A DNA stretch of 48,928 nucleotides from contig JAHDYJ010000022.1 of the NCBI GenBank assembly GCA_023383795.1, forward strand, positions 1 to 48,928, written 5' to 3'. This DNA comes from Burkholderiales bacterium (lineage in GTDB: Bacteria; Pseudomonadota; Gammaproteobacteria; Burkholderiales; SG8-39). This document shows, one piece after another, positions 9,778-19,674 of this stretch. A program made the translations under genes and the position numbers. Each line of letters begins with the position of its first letter. The stretch's first letter is position 1. The notes under the pieces were generated by a model, which did not search any database, had not been told where the DNA came from, and was given only the letters and a program-made list of their open reading frames with translations.

Positions 9778-10095
9778 ATGCGCAAGCCGCTCATCGCATC
9801 GTTCGACACGCTCGAGGTGCATCACCTCAAGAACGTCCTCGAGACCGAGGGGATCCGGTGCTATCTGCGCAACGAGCTGCTCACGCGCCTCGCCGGCGAG
9901 ATCCCGTTCACGGAGTGCGCGCTGGAGCTGCACCTGGTCGACGAGTCCGACCGCTGGCGCGCCGAGCGCATCCTCGAGGACTGGCGCGGCGCGGCGCCCG
10001 GCGCCGCGCCGCCGTGGGCCTGCGATGCCTGCGGCGAGCAGCTCGAGGCGCAGTTCACCGCGTGCTGGCGGTGCGGCCGGCCGCGCGCGGCGTAG
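9778..10095 (+). CDS. DUF2007 protein with C-terminal zinc ribbon
   Basis: A 105-residue protein. Residues 1-70 (MRKPLIASFDTLEVHHLKNV, then LELHLVDESDRWRAERILEDW) match the DUF2007 'putative signal transducing protein' fold, a small PII-like alpha/beta domain. The tail has CDACG, ten residues, then CWRCG, a four-cysteine zinc ribbon. Function is unknown; the ribbon suggests nucleic acid or protein binding (inference). It follows rsgA by 53 bp and converges on the CobD/CbiB-like gene with a 20-bp gap. Confidence 0.82.
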   Translation: MRKPLIASFDTLEVHHLKNVLETEGIRCYLRNELLTRLAGEIPFTECALELHLVDESDRWRAERILEDWRGAAPGAAPPWACDACGEQLEAQFTACWRCGRPRAA

Positions 10096-10115
10096 TCCGC
10101 CATCCGGCGGCGCCC

Positions 10116-11039
10116 TCAGCCGAGCGCGGCGGTCAGGCTGAGCATCAGCAGCAGCGCAAGCCACACGACGAGCGTCCGCCGCACGAGCCCGATCGCGGTA
10201 TCGAGGAACGCCGTGTCCGCGTCGTCCCCGGTCCCGAGCTCGGGGCGCTCCTCCATGCGCCCGGCCACGGGATGCGCGCCGCCGAGCCGCACGCCCATCG
10301 CACCCGCCCCGGCGGCCAGCACCACGCCGAGCAGCGGATCGATCCAGCGCGCCGCCTGGGTGCGCCAGCAGTAGACCGCGTCCTCGAAGTCGCCGACGAC
10401 GGCGAAGGTGAGCGCCGTAACGCGCGCCGGCACCCAGTCGATCGCCGCGAACGCGCGGCGCGCGAACGCGCCGAACTCGGCGACCTCGGGATCGGGACGC
10501 GCGCCCCAGCGTCGCGCGAGAAACGCGGCCACCCGGTACAGGACGGCGCCGGCCGGTCCCGGCAGGACGACGAACCAGAGCGCCGGCGCGAAGACGCGCC
10601 GGTACGCGACCGCCAGGGCGTCCTCGATCGCGAGGCGCGAGACCTCGGCCGCGGAGAGCGCCGAGCAGTCGTGGCCGCGGAACTCGGCGAGCGCGCGCCG
10701 CGCGCGCTCGACGTCGCCCTCGCGCAGCGCGCGCTGGATCTCCGAGAAGTGGCGGCTCTGCTGGCGAAAGCCCATCGTCAGGTACAGCACGCCGACGTTG
10801 AAGGCGAGGCCGAGCAGCGGGCTGACCGCGTAGAACGCGCTGTACAGGAACCAGGCCGCGGCGAGCGCGGGCACGACCGCCGCGAGCCACGCCAGCGCGC
10901 CCGGCGCCGACTGGCCGACGTTGAGCTGGCGCTCGAGGAAGTTCGCGTAGGCCGCCAGCGGCGCGAACAAGGCCCGCCGGTCGGCGAGCGGCCGCCACTG
11001 CTCGAGCAGCAATGCGAGCGTGAGCGACAGGAAGGACAT
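10116..11039 (-). CDS. CobD/CbiB-family membrane protein (AmpE-like)
   Basis: A 307-residue membrane protein starting MSFLSLTLALLLEQWRPL. It has several hydrophobic segments, the FVVLPGPAGAVLYRV region, and AFAAIDWVPARVTALTFAVVGDFEDA, the CbiB/CobD core seen in both cobalamin-synthesis CobD and AmpE proteins. True CobD makes adenosylcobinamide from cobyric acid, but no cobalamin genes are nearby. Betaproteobacterial copies in this setting are usually annotated only as CobD/CbiB family or AmpE-like, so a role in envelope or beta-lactam signalling is equally possible. The frame stays open upstream, but that stretch is the divergent intergenic region; the Met at 11039 starts directly before the first membrane segment. 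Confidence 0.82.
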   Translation of the reverse strand: MSFLSLTLALLLEQWRPLADRRALFAPLAAYANFLERQLNVGQSAPGALAWLAAVVPALAAAWFLYSAFYAVSPLLGLAFNVGVLYLTMGFRQQSRHFSEIQRALREGDVERARRALAEFRGHDCSALSAAEVSRLAIEDALAVAYRRVFAPALWFVVLPGPAGAVLYRVAAFLARRWGARPDPEVAEFGAFARRAFAAIDWVPARVTALTFAVVGDFEDAVYCWRTQAARWIDPLLGVVLAAGAGAMGVRLGGAHPVAGRMEERPELGTGDDADTAFLDTAIGLVRRTLVVWLALLLMLSLTAALG

Positions 11040-11266
11040 GGGCGATGCGCGGTACGCGACGCGGGCGGAGGCGCCCCGCAGCGAAGATATCATAGCGACG
11101 GTGGCGGCCGGCGCGCTGCATGCGTCCGCCGACCGCGCGGCGCGCGCCAACCTGTTCACGCCCGGCGCCCGCAACGACACCGGCGCGCCATTTTCTGCGC
11201 AGCGTGATGACACAGTCGTCCGCGACAATCCAGCCCGAAGCGCCGCACAATCGTCCCGAGGCTCAC

Positions 11267-14200
11267 GTGAAGCGCATCCTTGCATCGGCCGGCATCGCCG
11301 CCGCGCTCGCTCTGCCCGCGCCCGCCGCCTGCGCCGCCGGCGTCGAACTCTTCTCGCCGCAGGGCGAGGTGAAGGGCGTGCGTCAGGTCGCCGCGCGGTT
11401 CACCCACCCGATGGTGCCGTTCGGCGACCCGCGCCTGCTCGAGCCGTTCGACGTCGATTGCCCGGCGCGCGGGCGCTCGCGCTGGGCCGATGCGCGCAAC
11501 TGGGTCTTCGACTTCGACGCCGACTTGCCCGCCGGGATCGTCTGCACGTTCGCGCTCAAGCCCGGGCTCGCCGCGCTGGACGGCACCGCGCTCTCGGGAG
11601 ACGCGCGCTTCACCTTCACGACCGGCGGCCCGGCGATCCGACGCGTGCTGCCCTACGAGGGCGCGCTGGTGGACGAGCGGCAGGTCTTCGTCCTCGCGCT
11701 CGACGCGCCGGCGCGCGAAGCGTCGATCGCCGAGCATGCGCACTGCGCGGTCGAGGGCGTCAACGAGCGCATCGGCGTGCGGGTGCTCACCGGGGAGGAG
11801 AAGGCGGGGATCGTCGCGCAGCGCAGCCTGCTCGGCAACCGCTTCTATCGACTGGTCTTCGAGGCCACGCCGGAGCAGATCCTGCTGCGGATCCGCGAGC
11901 GACAGGACGCGGCGCTGCCGCTCGCGGTCGTGCAATGCCGGCGCACGCTGCCGAACGGCGCGCAGGTGCGCCTGGTCTGGGGCCGCGGCATCGCCGCCGC
12001 AGGCGGAGCCGCGGGCGGCGTCGCCACGAGCGCCGACCAGTCGCTCGCCTTCCGCGTGCGCGAGCGCTTCCTGGCGGAGTTCAGCTGCACGCGGGTGAAC
12101 GCGCAATCGCCCTGCGTCCCGGTGCTGCCGATGGCGGTCAACTTCTCGGCGCCGGTCGCGCGCGCGGCGGCCGCGCGCATCCGGCTGCGCGCCGAGGACG
12201 GCACCGTGCGCGCGGCGCAGGTCGCCGGGGACGGGGCGCCGTTCGTGGACGGCGTCACTTTCGCGGCGCCGCTCCCCGAGCGCACGCGCTTCCGGATCGA
12301 GCTGCCCGAGGGACTGCAGGACGACGCCGGCCGACCGCTCGCCAACGCGTCGAGCTATCCGCTCGCGGTGGCGACCGACGAGGCGCCGCCGCTCGCGAAG
12401 TTCGCCGGACGCTTCGGCATCCTCGAGCTCGCCGAGGGCGGCGTGCTGCCGGTGACGCTGCGCAACGTCGAGCCGCAGGTCGCCGGCCGCACGCTCGCGC
12501 TGGCGGCCGCCGGGGGCGCCGCGATCCCGGGCCGCGCGCTCGCCACGCGCGACGACCGCCAGGTGATCGAGTGGATCAAGCGCCTGAACGAGGGCGGCCG
12601 GCCCCGCTACCGGCGCGATCCCGGCAGCCGGCACCACGTCGCCCGCGAGGGCGAGTTCTCCGTATTCGACGACGCGACCGCCACCCAGACGCTCGGCGTG
12701 CCGAAGCCGAACGGCGCGAAGGCGCTCGAGGTGGTGGGGATACCGCTGCGCGAGCCGGGCTTCCACGTCGTCGAGCTCGCGAGCCCGCGGCTCGGCGCGG
12801 CGCTGCACGGCGAGGCGCAGCCCTATTACGTCGCCACCGGCGCCCTGGTGACGAACCTCGCCGCGCACTTCAAGCGCGGGCGCGAGTCGTCGCTCGTGTG
12901 GGTCACCACGCTCGACCACGGTCGTCCGGTGGCCGGCGCCGCGGTCGCGGTGCGCGATTGCCGCGGCAGTGCGCTCTGGGAAGGCGTCACCGGCGCTGAC
13001 GGCGTCGCCGCGATCAGCGCGGCGCTGCCCGCGGAGCACGCGCTGCCGTACTGCAGCCACTTCCCCTCCGGCTACTACGTCAGCGCGCGTACGGCGGGCG
13101 ACATGACCTTCGTGCTCTCGGCGTGGAGCGACGGCATCCGGCCGTGGCAGTTCAACCTGCCCACCGGGAGCTACGGCGGCCCGCTCATCGCGCACACGGT
13201 CTTCGACCGGACGCTGTTCCGCGCCGGCGAGAGCGTCGGCATGAAGCACTTCCTGCGCCGCCACACGCGGGAGGGCATCGAGCTCCTCGCCGGGCGCGAG
13301 CTGCCCGCGCGCGCGGTGGTGCGGCACCAAGGCAGCGGCGAGGAGTTCGAGCTCCCGCTCGAGTGGACCGCGACGGGCACCGCCGAGAGCCGCTGGGTCA
13401 TCCCGCAGCAGGCCAAGCTCGGCGCCTACACGGTTGCCCTGGAGCTCGGCCGCCAGCGCCGCCTGCAGAGCGGCAGCATCCGCGTCGAGGCGTTCCGGGT
13501 GCCGACGATGAAGGCGTCGATCCAGGGACCGCGGACGCCGCTCGTGAATGCGACCGCGGTCGAGCTCGACCTGCTGGTCGCCTACCTCGCCGGCGGCGGC
13601 GCCGGCCATGCGCCGGTCAAGCTCAGGAGCCAGGTCCAGCCGAAGTCGGTGAGCTACCCCGACTATCCCGACTTCGTCTTCGGCGGCACCGACGTCGTCG
13701 AGGGCGTCGTGCAGCGCGGCGACGACGACGCGTCCGACGACGAAGAGTCCGGCGCGGCCGCGGGCGCGCCCGCCGGCGGCCGACTTGCGCACGAGCTGCC
13801 GCTCACGCTCGACCAGGCCGGCGCCGCGCGCGCGAGGCTCGACAAGCTGCCGGCGGTCGAGGCGCCGCACGACCTCGTGGTCGAGATGGAGTACCAGGAC
13901 GCGAACGGCGAGACGCTCGCCGCCGCGACGCGCATCGCGCTGTGGCCGGCGCGGCTGAATCTCGGCATCCGCACCGAGGGCTGGGCGGCATCGAAGGACG
14001 CCGTGCGCTTCCAGGTCGCGGCGCTCGACCTTGCCGGCAGGCCCGCGGCCGGGGCGCAGGTCGCCGTCGACCTCTTCCAGCGCACGCACTACTCGCACCG
14101 CAAGCGGCTGATCGGCGGGTTCTACGCCTACGAGGACTACACCGAGACGAAGAAGATCGGCGAGTCGGTGTGCGCCGGCGCGACCGATGCGCAAGGCCTG

Positions 14201-17098
14201 CTCGCGTGCCAGGTCAGGACCGCGGTCGCCGGCGAGCTGATCCTGCGTGCGCGCTCGCCCGACGGCGCCGGCAACGTCGCCGCGGCGAGCCGTACCGTCT
14301 ATGTCGTCGGGGCCGACCGCTGGTGGTTCCGGCAGGGCGCGAGCGACCGGATGGACGTCGTGCCCGAGAAGAAGCGCTACGAGCCGGGCGAGATCGCGCG
14401 GTTCCAGGTGCGCATGCCGTTCGCCGAGGCGACCGCGCTCGTCACGGTCGAGCGCGAGGGCGTCATCGAGGCGCGCGTGCACCGCCTCGCCGGGCGCGCG
14501 CCGATCGTCGAGCTGCCGGTCCAGGGCGGCCACGCCCCCAACGTCTACGTCTCGGTGCTCGCGGTGCGCGGGCGCCTGGCGCCGTCGCCGGTGCCGCTCG
14601 CCGATCTCGGCAAGGGTGCGTTCGGCCTCGGCGCGACGTTCGGCGTGCTGGCAGAGCGCGATTCCGCGCGCGACATCCGCCCCAAGGCCACCGTCGATCT
14701 GGGGAAGCCCGCCTTCCGGCTGGGGATCGCCGAGATCAACGTCGGCTGGGCGGCGCACGAGCTCGCGGTGGGCGTGCGCCCCGAGCGGGAGACGTACCGC
14801 GTGCGCGAGACCGCGACGGTGCGCGTGGCGGTGAAGCGCATCGACGGCGCGGCGCCGCCCGCGGACGCGGAGATCGCGCTCGCCGCGGTGGACGAGGGCC
14901 TGCTCGAGCTCGCGCCGAACGCGTCGTGGAAGCTGCTCGAGGCGATGATGCAGCGGCGCGGGATCGAGGTCGCGACCGCGACCGCCCAGATGCAGGTGGT
15001 CGGCAAGCGCCATTACGGCAAGAAGGCCGCCGCCCCCGGCGGCGGCGGCGGACAGCAGGCCGGCCGCGAGCTCTTCGACACGCTGCTCCTGTGGCGCGGC
15101 CGCGTGGCGCTGGACGAGCGCGGCGAAGCCCGCGTCGAGGTGCCGCTCAACGACTCGCTCAGCGCCTTCCGGATCGTCGCGGTGGCGAGCGGCGCGAGCG
15201 GCCTCTTCGGCACCGGCGCGGCGACCATCCGCACCACGCAGGACCTAATGCTGCTCGCGGGCCTGCCTCCGGTCGTGCGCGAGGGCGACCGGTTCCACGG
15301 CGCGTTCACCGTGCGCAACGCGAGCGATCGCAAGCTCTCCGTCGAGCTCGCCGCGGCGGCCGGGACGGGCGACGCGGCGCCCGGCCGACTGCCGCCGCAG
15401 TCGCTCGTGCTCGCGCCCGGCGAGGCGCGCGAGGCCGGCTGGACCGTGACCGCGCCGGCGGGCGCGGCCGCGCTCGCGTGGGAAGTCAGCGCGCGCGAGC
15501 GCGGCGGCGACGCCGCCGATCGGATCAAGGTCGCGCAGAAGGTCGTCGCCGCCCATCCGGTGCGCACGTTCCAGGCGACGCTCGTCCAGCTCGACCGCCC
15601 CCTCGCGCTGCCGGTGGCGATGCCCGGGGATGCGATCGGCGGCCGCGGCGGCGTCTCGGTCGGCCTCCTCGCCCGGCTCGGCGACGACCTCGCCGGCGTG
15701 CGCGAGCACATGTCGCTCTACCCCTACACGTGCCTCGAACAGCGGGCCTCGCAGGCCGTGGCGCTGCGCGACGCCGGGCTCTGGTCGGGCGTCACGAACG
15801 CGCTGCCGAGCCATCTCGACCGCGACGGGCTGGCGAAGTACTTCGCCTCGGACTGGCTCGAGGGCAGCGACGTGCTCACCACCTACCTGCTCGCGATCGC
15901 GCACGAAGCGGGCTGGGCGATCCCGGACGCCGCGCGCGAGCGCATGCTGCAGGGCCTCGCCCGCTTCGTCGAAGGGCGCGTGCTGCGCTACGGCCGCCTG
16001 CCGACGGCCGACCTCGCGATCCGCAAGATCGCGGCAATCGAGGCGCTCGCGCGCCACGGACGCGCGCAGCCCCGGATGCTCGACTCGATCGCGATCGAGC
16101 CGAACCTGTGGCCCACCTCGGCGGTGCTCGACTGGCTGAGCCTGCTCGAGCGCATGCCCGGGCTACACGATCGCGCGGCGCGGCGCGCCGCGGCCGAGAG
16201 CATCGTGCGCGCGCGGCTGAACTTCCAGGGCACGACGATGGGCTTCGCCACCGAGCGCGGCGACGCGCTGTGGTGGCTCATGATCTCGGGCGACGTGAAC
16301 GCGGTGCGCGCGGTGCTGGCGCTCGCCGATGCGCCGGCGTGGCGCGAGGACCTCCCGCGCATGGCGCGCGGCGCGCTCGGCCGCCGTCTGCGCGGCCACT
16401 GGAACACGACGACCGCGAACGCGTGGGGCGTGCTGGCGATGGAGAAGTTCGCCGCGACTTTCGAGGCGACGCCGGTGGCGGGCGCCACGGCGGCCGCGCT
16501 CGCCGGCGCGCAGCGGCGGCTCGAGTGGCAGCGCGCGCCGGGCGGCGGCGCGCTCGACTTCCCGTGGCCTGCCGGACAGGCGACTCTCGAGGTGGCCCAC
16601 GAAGGCGCCGGCAGGCCGTGGGCGACGATCGCGAGCCGCGCCGCGATCCCGCTGAAGGCGCCCTTCTCCAGCGGGTACACGATCAGGCGCACCGTCGCGC
16701 CGGTCGAGCAGAAGACGCCGGGCGAGTGGTCGCGCGGCGACGTGCTGCGGGTCGCGCTCGAACTGGAGGCGCAATCGGACATGACGTGGGTGGTCGTGAG
16801 CGACCCGATCCCGGCCGGTGCGGCGATCCTCGGCACCGGGCTCGGGCGCGACTCGCGGCTCCTCGCCCGCGGCGAGCGGCGCGCCGGTCTCGCGTGGCCG
16901 GCGTTCGAGGAGCGCGGCTTCGAGGCGTTCCGCGCGTACTACGAGTTCGTCCCCAAGGGAAGCTGGAAGGTCGAGTACACCGTGCGCCTGAACGCCGAAG
17001 GCGAGTTCGATCTCCCGGCGACGCGGGTCGAGGCGATGTACGCGCCGGAGATGTTCGGCGAGACCCCGAACGCCCGGATGGTCGTGAAGGCGAGATAG
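11267..17098 (+). CDS. Bacterial alpha-2-macroglobulin with thioester motif
   Basis: About 1943 residues, in the size range of large bacterial alpha-2-macroglobulins. Periplasmic members trap proteases that breach the outer membrane. From the GTG at 11267 the N-terminus is a signal peptide (VKRILASAGIAAALALPAPA, then ACAA). PAAC could be a poor lipobox, so lipoprotein or free periplasmic form is undecided. MG (macroglobulin) domains fill the N-terminal half, with a Pro/Ala/Asp-rich insert near residues 820-850. The thioester motif CLEQ is intact at residues 1489-1492 in LYPYTCLEQRASQ, inside the alpha-alpha toroid domain. An in-frame ATG at 11207 would add 20 residues and spoil the signal peptide. 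pbpC starts 2 bp after the stop; this pairing is well known (E. coli YfhM/PbpC). Confidence 0.93.
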   Translation: MKRILASAGIAAALALPAPAACAAGVELFSPQGEVKGVRQVAARFTHPMVPFGDPRLLEPFDVDCPARGRSRWADARNWVFDFDADLPAGIVCTFALKPGLAALDGTALSGDARFTFTTGGPAIRRVLPYEGALVDERQVFVLALDAPAREASIAEHAHCAVEGVNERIGVRVLTGEEKAGIVAQRSLLGNRFYRLVFEATPEQILLRIRERQDAALPLAVVQCRRTLPNGAQVRLVWGRGIAAAGGAAGGVATSADQSLAFRVRERFLAEFSCTRVNAQSPCVPVLPMAVNFSAPVARAAAARIRLRAEDGTVRAAQVAGDGAPFVDGVTFAAPLPERTRFRIELPEGLQDDAGRPLANASSYPLAVATDEAPPLAKFAGRFGILELAEGGVLPVTLRNVEPQVAGRTLALAAAGGAAIPGRALATRDDRQVIEWIKRLNEGGRPRYRRDPGSRHHVAREGEFSVFDDATATQTLGVPKPNGAKALEVVGIPLREPGFHVVELASPRLGAALHGEAQPYYVATGALVTNLAAHFKRGRESSLVWVTTLDHGRPVAGAAVAVRDCRGSALWEGVTGADGVAAISAALPAEHALPYCSHFPSGYYVSARTAGDMTFVLSAWSDGIRPWQFNLPTGSYGGPLIAHTVFDRTLFRAGESVGMKHFLRRHTREGIELLAGRELPARAVVRHQGSGEEFELPLEWTATGTAESRWVIPQQAKLGAYTVALELGRQRRLQSGSIRVEAFRVPTMKASIQGPRTPLVNATAVELDLLVAYLAGGGAGHAPVKLRSQVQPKSVSYPDYPDFVFGGTDVVEGVVQRGDDDASDDEESGAAAGAPAGGRLAHELPLTLDQAGAARARLDKLPAVEAPHDLVVEMEYQDANGETLAAATRIALWPARLNLGIRTEGWAASKDAVRFQVAALDLAGRPAAGAQVAVDLFQRTHYSHRKRLIGGFYAYEDYTETKKIGESVCAGATDAQGLLACQVRTAVAGELILRARSPDGAGNVAAASRTVYVVGADRWWFRQGASDRMDVVPEKKRYEPGEIARFQVRMPFAEATALVTVEREGVIEARVHRLAGRAPIVELPVQGGHAPNVYVSVLAVRGRLAPSPVPLADLGKGAFGLGATFGVLAERDSARDIRPKATVDLGKPAFRLGIAEINVGWAAHELAVGVRPERETYRVRETATVRVAVKRIDGAAPPADAEIALAAVDEGLLELAPNASWKLLEAMMQRRGIEVATATAQMQVVGKRHYGKKAAAPGGGGGQQAGRELFDTLLLWRGRVALDERGEARVEVPLNDSLSAFRIVAVASGASGLFGTGAATIRTTQDLMLLAGLPPVVREGDRFHGAFTVRNASDRKLSVELAAAAGTGDAAPGRLPPQSLVLAPGEAREAGWTVTAPAGAAALAWEVSARERGGDAADRIKVAQKVVAAHPVRTFQATLVQLDRPLALPVAMPGDAIGGRGGVSVGLLARLGDDLAGVREHMSLYPYTCLEQRASQAVALRDAGLWSGVTNALPSHLDRDGLAKYFASDWLEGSDVLTTYLLAIAHEAGWAIPDAARERMLQGLARFVEGRVLRYGRLPTADLAIRKIAAIEALARHGRAQPRMLDSIAIEPNLWPTSAVLDWLSLLERMPGLHDRAARRAAAESIVRARLNFQGTTMGFATERGDALWWLMISGDVNAVRAVLALADAPAWREDLPRMARGALGRRLRGHWNTTTANAWGVLAMEKFAATFEATPVAGATAAALAGAQRRLEWQRAPGGGALDFPWPAGQATLEVAHEGAGRPWATIASRAAIPLKAPFSSGYTIRRTVAPVEQKTPGEWSRGDVLRVALELEAQSDMTWVVVSDPIPAGAAILGTGLGRDSRLLARGERRAGLAWPAFEERGFEAFRAYYEFVPKGSWKVEYTVRLNAEGEFDLPATRVEAMYAPEMFGETPNARMVVKAR

Positions 17099-17100
17099 CG

Positions 17101-19233
17101 ATGGCACGCTTGCTCGCGCGCACCCGCCTGCTCGCCGCGCTCGCGCTCGTGCCGGCGGCAGCGCTCGCCGCGCCGCCGACGCCGGAGGAGGTCCGCGCGC
17201 GCTACACGCCCTCGGAGGCCGTTCTGCTCGACCGCCACGGCGCACCGCTCGCCGAGCTGCGGGTCGACCGCTCGGCGCGCCGCCTCGGCTGGGTAGCGCT
17301 GGCGGAGGTCTCGCCAGCCCTGCAAGAGGCGGTGATCGCCGCCGAGGACCGGCGCTTCCACGCGCACGGCGGCGTCGACTGGCGCGCGATCGCGGCGGCG
17401 GCATGGGACAACCTGCGGCGCGACCGCGCCCGCGGCGCGAGCACGATCACCATGCAGCTCGCCGCGCTGCTCGACGACCGGCTGCGTCCGTCGCGCGGCG
17501 GGCGCACGCTCGCCCAGAAGTGGCGCCAGGCGCGCGCCGCGCGCGCGCTCGAGGCACGCTGGACGAAGGCGGAGATCCTCGAGGCCTACCTGAACCTGAC
17601 GAGCTTCCGCGGCGAGCTGCAAGGCGTGCACGCGGCCGCGCGCGGACTGTTCGGCAAGCACCCGTCCGGGCTGGACGCCGACGAGGCGCGTCTGCTCGCG
17701 GCGCTCGTCCGCGCGCCGAACGCCGGGCCGCACGCCGCCGCACGCCGCGCCTGCGCGCTCGCCGCGCGCGGCAATCCGGCCGCCGATTGCGCGCGCATCG
17801 AGGCCCTCGCGGCGGTGGCGCTCGCGGGGCGGCGGCCGCTCGCCGCGCGCCTCGACGCCGCGCCGCACCTCGCGCGCACCCTGCTCGAGCGGCCGGGCGC
17901 GCGCGTCGCCACCACGCTCGACGGCGCGCTGCAGCGCTTCGCCCGCGACACCCTGCTCGGGCACCTGCTGGAGCTCGCGCAGCGCAACGTCGAGGACGGC
18001 GCCGTGCTGGTGCTCGACAACGCGAGCGGCGACGTGCTCGCCTACGTCGCCTCGAGCGGCGGGCTCTCCGAGGCCGCGCACGTGGACGGCATCACCGCGC
18101 GGCGCCAGGCCGGCTCGACGCTGAAGCCTTTCCTCTACGCGCTCGCGATCGAGGAGCGCTGGCTCACCGCCGCCTCGATCCTCGACGATTCGCCGCTGCA
18201 CGTGGCGACGCCGGTCGGCCTCTACGTGCCGCAGAACTACGATCGCGACTTCAAGGGACCGGTGAGCCTGCGCACGGCGCTCGGCGCCTCGCTGAACGTG
18301 CCGGCGGTGCGCACGCTGTTGCTGGCCGGGTTCGAGCGCTTCCACGAGCGGCTGCTCGCGCTCGGTTTCGCGAGCCTCACCGAACCGGCGGCACACTACG
18401 GCTACGCGCTCGCGCTCGGCGGCGCCGACGTCACGCTGCTCGAGCTCGCGAACGCCTATCGCACCCTCGCGAACGGCGGCGAATGGTCGCCCGTGCGCTT
18501 CACGCCCGGCGCGCCCGAACCGCGGCGCCGCGTCGTGTCGGCCGGCGCCGCGCGCGTGATAGGCGACATCCTCGCCGACCCCGGCGCCCGCGCGCTCACC
18601 TTCGGTCTCGCGAGCCCGCTCGACCTGCCTTTCCGGGCCGCGGTCAAGACCGGCACCAGCAAGGACATGCGCGACAACTGGGCGATCGGCTTCTCCGACC
18701 GCTACACGGTCGCCGTCTGGGTCGGCAACTTCCCGGGGAGTCCGATGTGGGACGTGTCGGGCGTGTCGGGCGCGGCGCCGGTGTGGAACGCGGTCATGCG
18801 CCGCCTGCACGACGGCATGCCGGGCCGCGCGCCGGACGCGCTCCCGGCCGGCGTGGTGCGGCGGCCGGTGCGGTTCGAGCCGGCGATCGAGCCGCCTCGC
18901 ACCGAGCTCTTCCTCGCCGGCACCGAGGCCGGGGTCGTGCGGCTCGTGACCGGTGTGCGCCCGCGCATCGCATATCCGGGCCATGGCGCGATCGTCGCGC
19001 TCGATCCGGACATCCCCGCCGCCCATCAGCGCATCGCGCTCGCCGCGACGGCGACGCGGGACGGCCTCGCGTGGGCGCTCGACGGCGAGCGGCTCGGCGC
19101 GGCCACCACGCCGAGCCTCTGGCAACCGCGACCGGGGCGGCACCGCCTTGCGCTCGTCGACGAGCATGGACGCGAGGTGGACGCTGTTCGGTTCGAAGTG
19201 CGCGGCGCGGGTGTCGGCCGAGGCGGCGGCTGA
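17101..19233 (+). CDS. pbpC: Penicillin-binding protein 1C
   Basis: A 710-residue bifunctional peptidoglycan synthase. An N-terminal signal/anchor (LLARTRLLAALALVPAAALA) is followed by the GT51 glycosyltransferase domain with catalytic E82 in AAEDRRF and RGASTITMQL. The transpeptidase domain has S339-x-x-K342 (AGSTLKPFLY) and K516-TGTS (KTGTSKDMRDNW). The PBP1C-specific C-terminal domain starts near FEPAIEPPRTELFL. E. coli PbpC is about 770 residues. It starts 2 bp after the alpha-2-macroglobulin stop, so the two are almost certainly translated together. The model in the literature is that PbpC repairs the wall at breaches guarded by the macroglobulin. Identity is secure. Confidence 0.95.
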   Translation: MARLLARTRLLAALALVPAAALAAPPTPEEVRARYTPSEAVLLDRHGAPLAELRVDRSARRLGWVALAEVSPALQEAVIAAEDRRFHAHGGVDWRAIAAAAWDNLRRDRARGASTITMQLAALLDDRLRPSRGGRTLAQKWRQARAARALEARWTKAEILEAYLNLTSFRGELQGVHAAARGLFGKHPSGLDADEARLLAALVRAPNAGPHAAARRACALAARGNPAADCARIEALAAVALAGRRPLAARLDAAPHLARTLLERPGARVATTLDGALQRFARDTLLGHLLELAQRNVEDGAVLVLDNASGDVLAYVASSGGLSEAAHVDGITARRQAGSTLKPFLYALAIEERWLTAASILDDSPLHVATPVGLYVPQNYDRDFKGPVSLRTALGASLNVPAVRTLLLAGFERFHERLLALGFASLTEPAAHYGYALALGGADVTLLELANAYRTLANGGEWSPVRFTPGAPEPRRRVVSAGAARVIGDILADPGARALTFGLASPLDLPFRAAVKTGTSKDMRDNWAIGFSDRYTVAVWVGNFPGSPMWDVSGVSGAAPVWNAVMRRLHDGMPGRAPDALPAGVVRRPVRFEPAIEPPRTELFLAGTEAGVVRLVTGVRPRIAYPGHGAIVALDPDIPAAHQRIALAATATRDGLAWALDGERLGAATTPSLWQPRPGRHRLALVDEHGREVDAVRFEVRGAGVGRGGG

Positions 19234-19239
19234 CCCGGC

Positions 19240-19674
19240 CTACGCCGAGAGCAGAGCGCGCGCCCAGGCGAGGATCGGCTGCAGGCGCTGCGGCAGCAGC
19301 CGTCCGGCCTCGGCCGGCGTGGCCCAGCGGAACCCGTGGTGCTCCGGCCGGCCGAGCTCGGGGCTGACCGGCAGCGCGATCGCCTCGGCCTGCGTTTCGG
19401 CGAGATAGTACCGCGCCACCTTGTTCCGCCCGTACGGCGCCGTCTCGCGGTACGCGTCGCCCCAGGAGAACGCGAGGTCGTCGATCCCGGTCTCCTCGCG
19501 CGCCTCGCGCACCGCCGTGGCGCGCGGCGACTCGCCCACTTCGATCAGGCCCTTCGGGAAATCCCAGTTGCGGTATGCGCGCAGGAGCAGCAGCCGCCAG
19601 CCGTCCGGCGCGCGTCGCACGACCACCACCCCGGCCGCGCGCTCGTCCGCGCCGCCGTGTCCGGGGCGGGTCAC
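19240..19674 (-). CDS. Nudix hydrolase
   Basis: A 144-residue single-domain protein. The Nudix box reads GLIEVGESPRATAVREAREETGI, with all the metal-binding glutamates, near residues 38-60, preceded by WDFPKG. Substrate cannot be set; the WDFPKG start and small size recall RppH or Ap4A hydrolase relatives. The start is a GTG at 19674 whose GTGA overlaps the stop of the transporter gene upstream by 4 bp, so translation is coupled. The 3' end converges on pbpC with a 6-bp gap. Confidence 0.88.
   Translation of the reverse strand: MTRPGHGGADERAAGVVVVRRAPDGWRLLLLRAYRNWDFPKGLIEVGESPRATAVREAREETGIDDLAFSWGDAYRETAPYGRNKVARYYLAETQAEAIALPVSPELGRPEHHGFRWATPAEAGRLLPQRLQPILAWARALLSA

Noticed and set aside
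11207..11266. Upstream ATG as start of the alpha-2-macroglobulin
   Set aside because: It would put 20 polar residues before the signal peptide. The GTG at 11267 begins directly with a basic then hydrophobic signal sequence.
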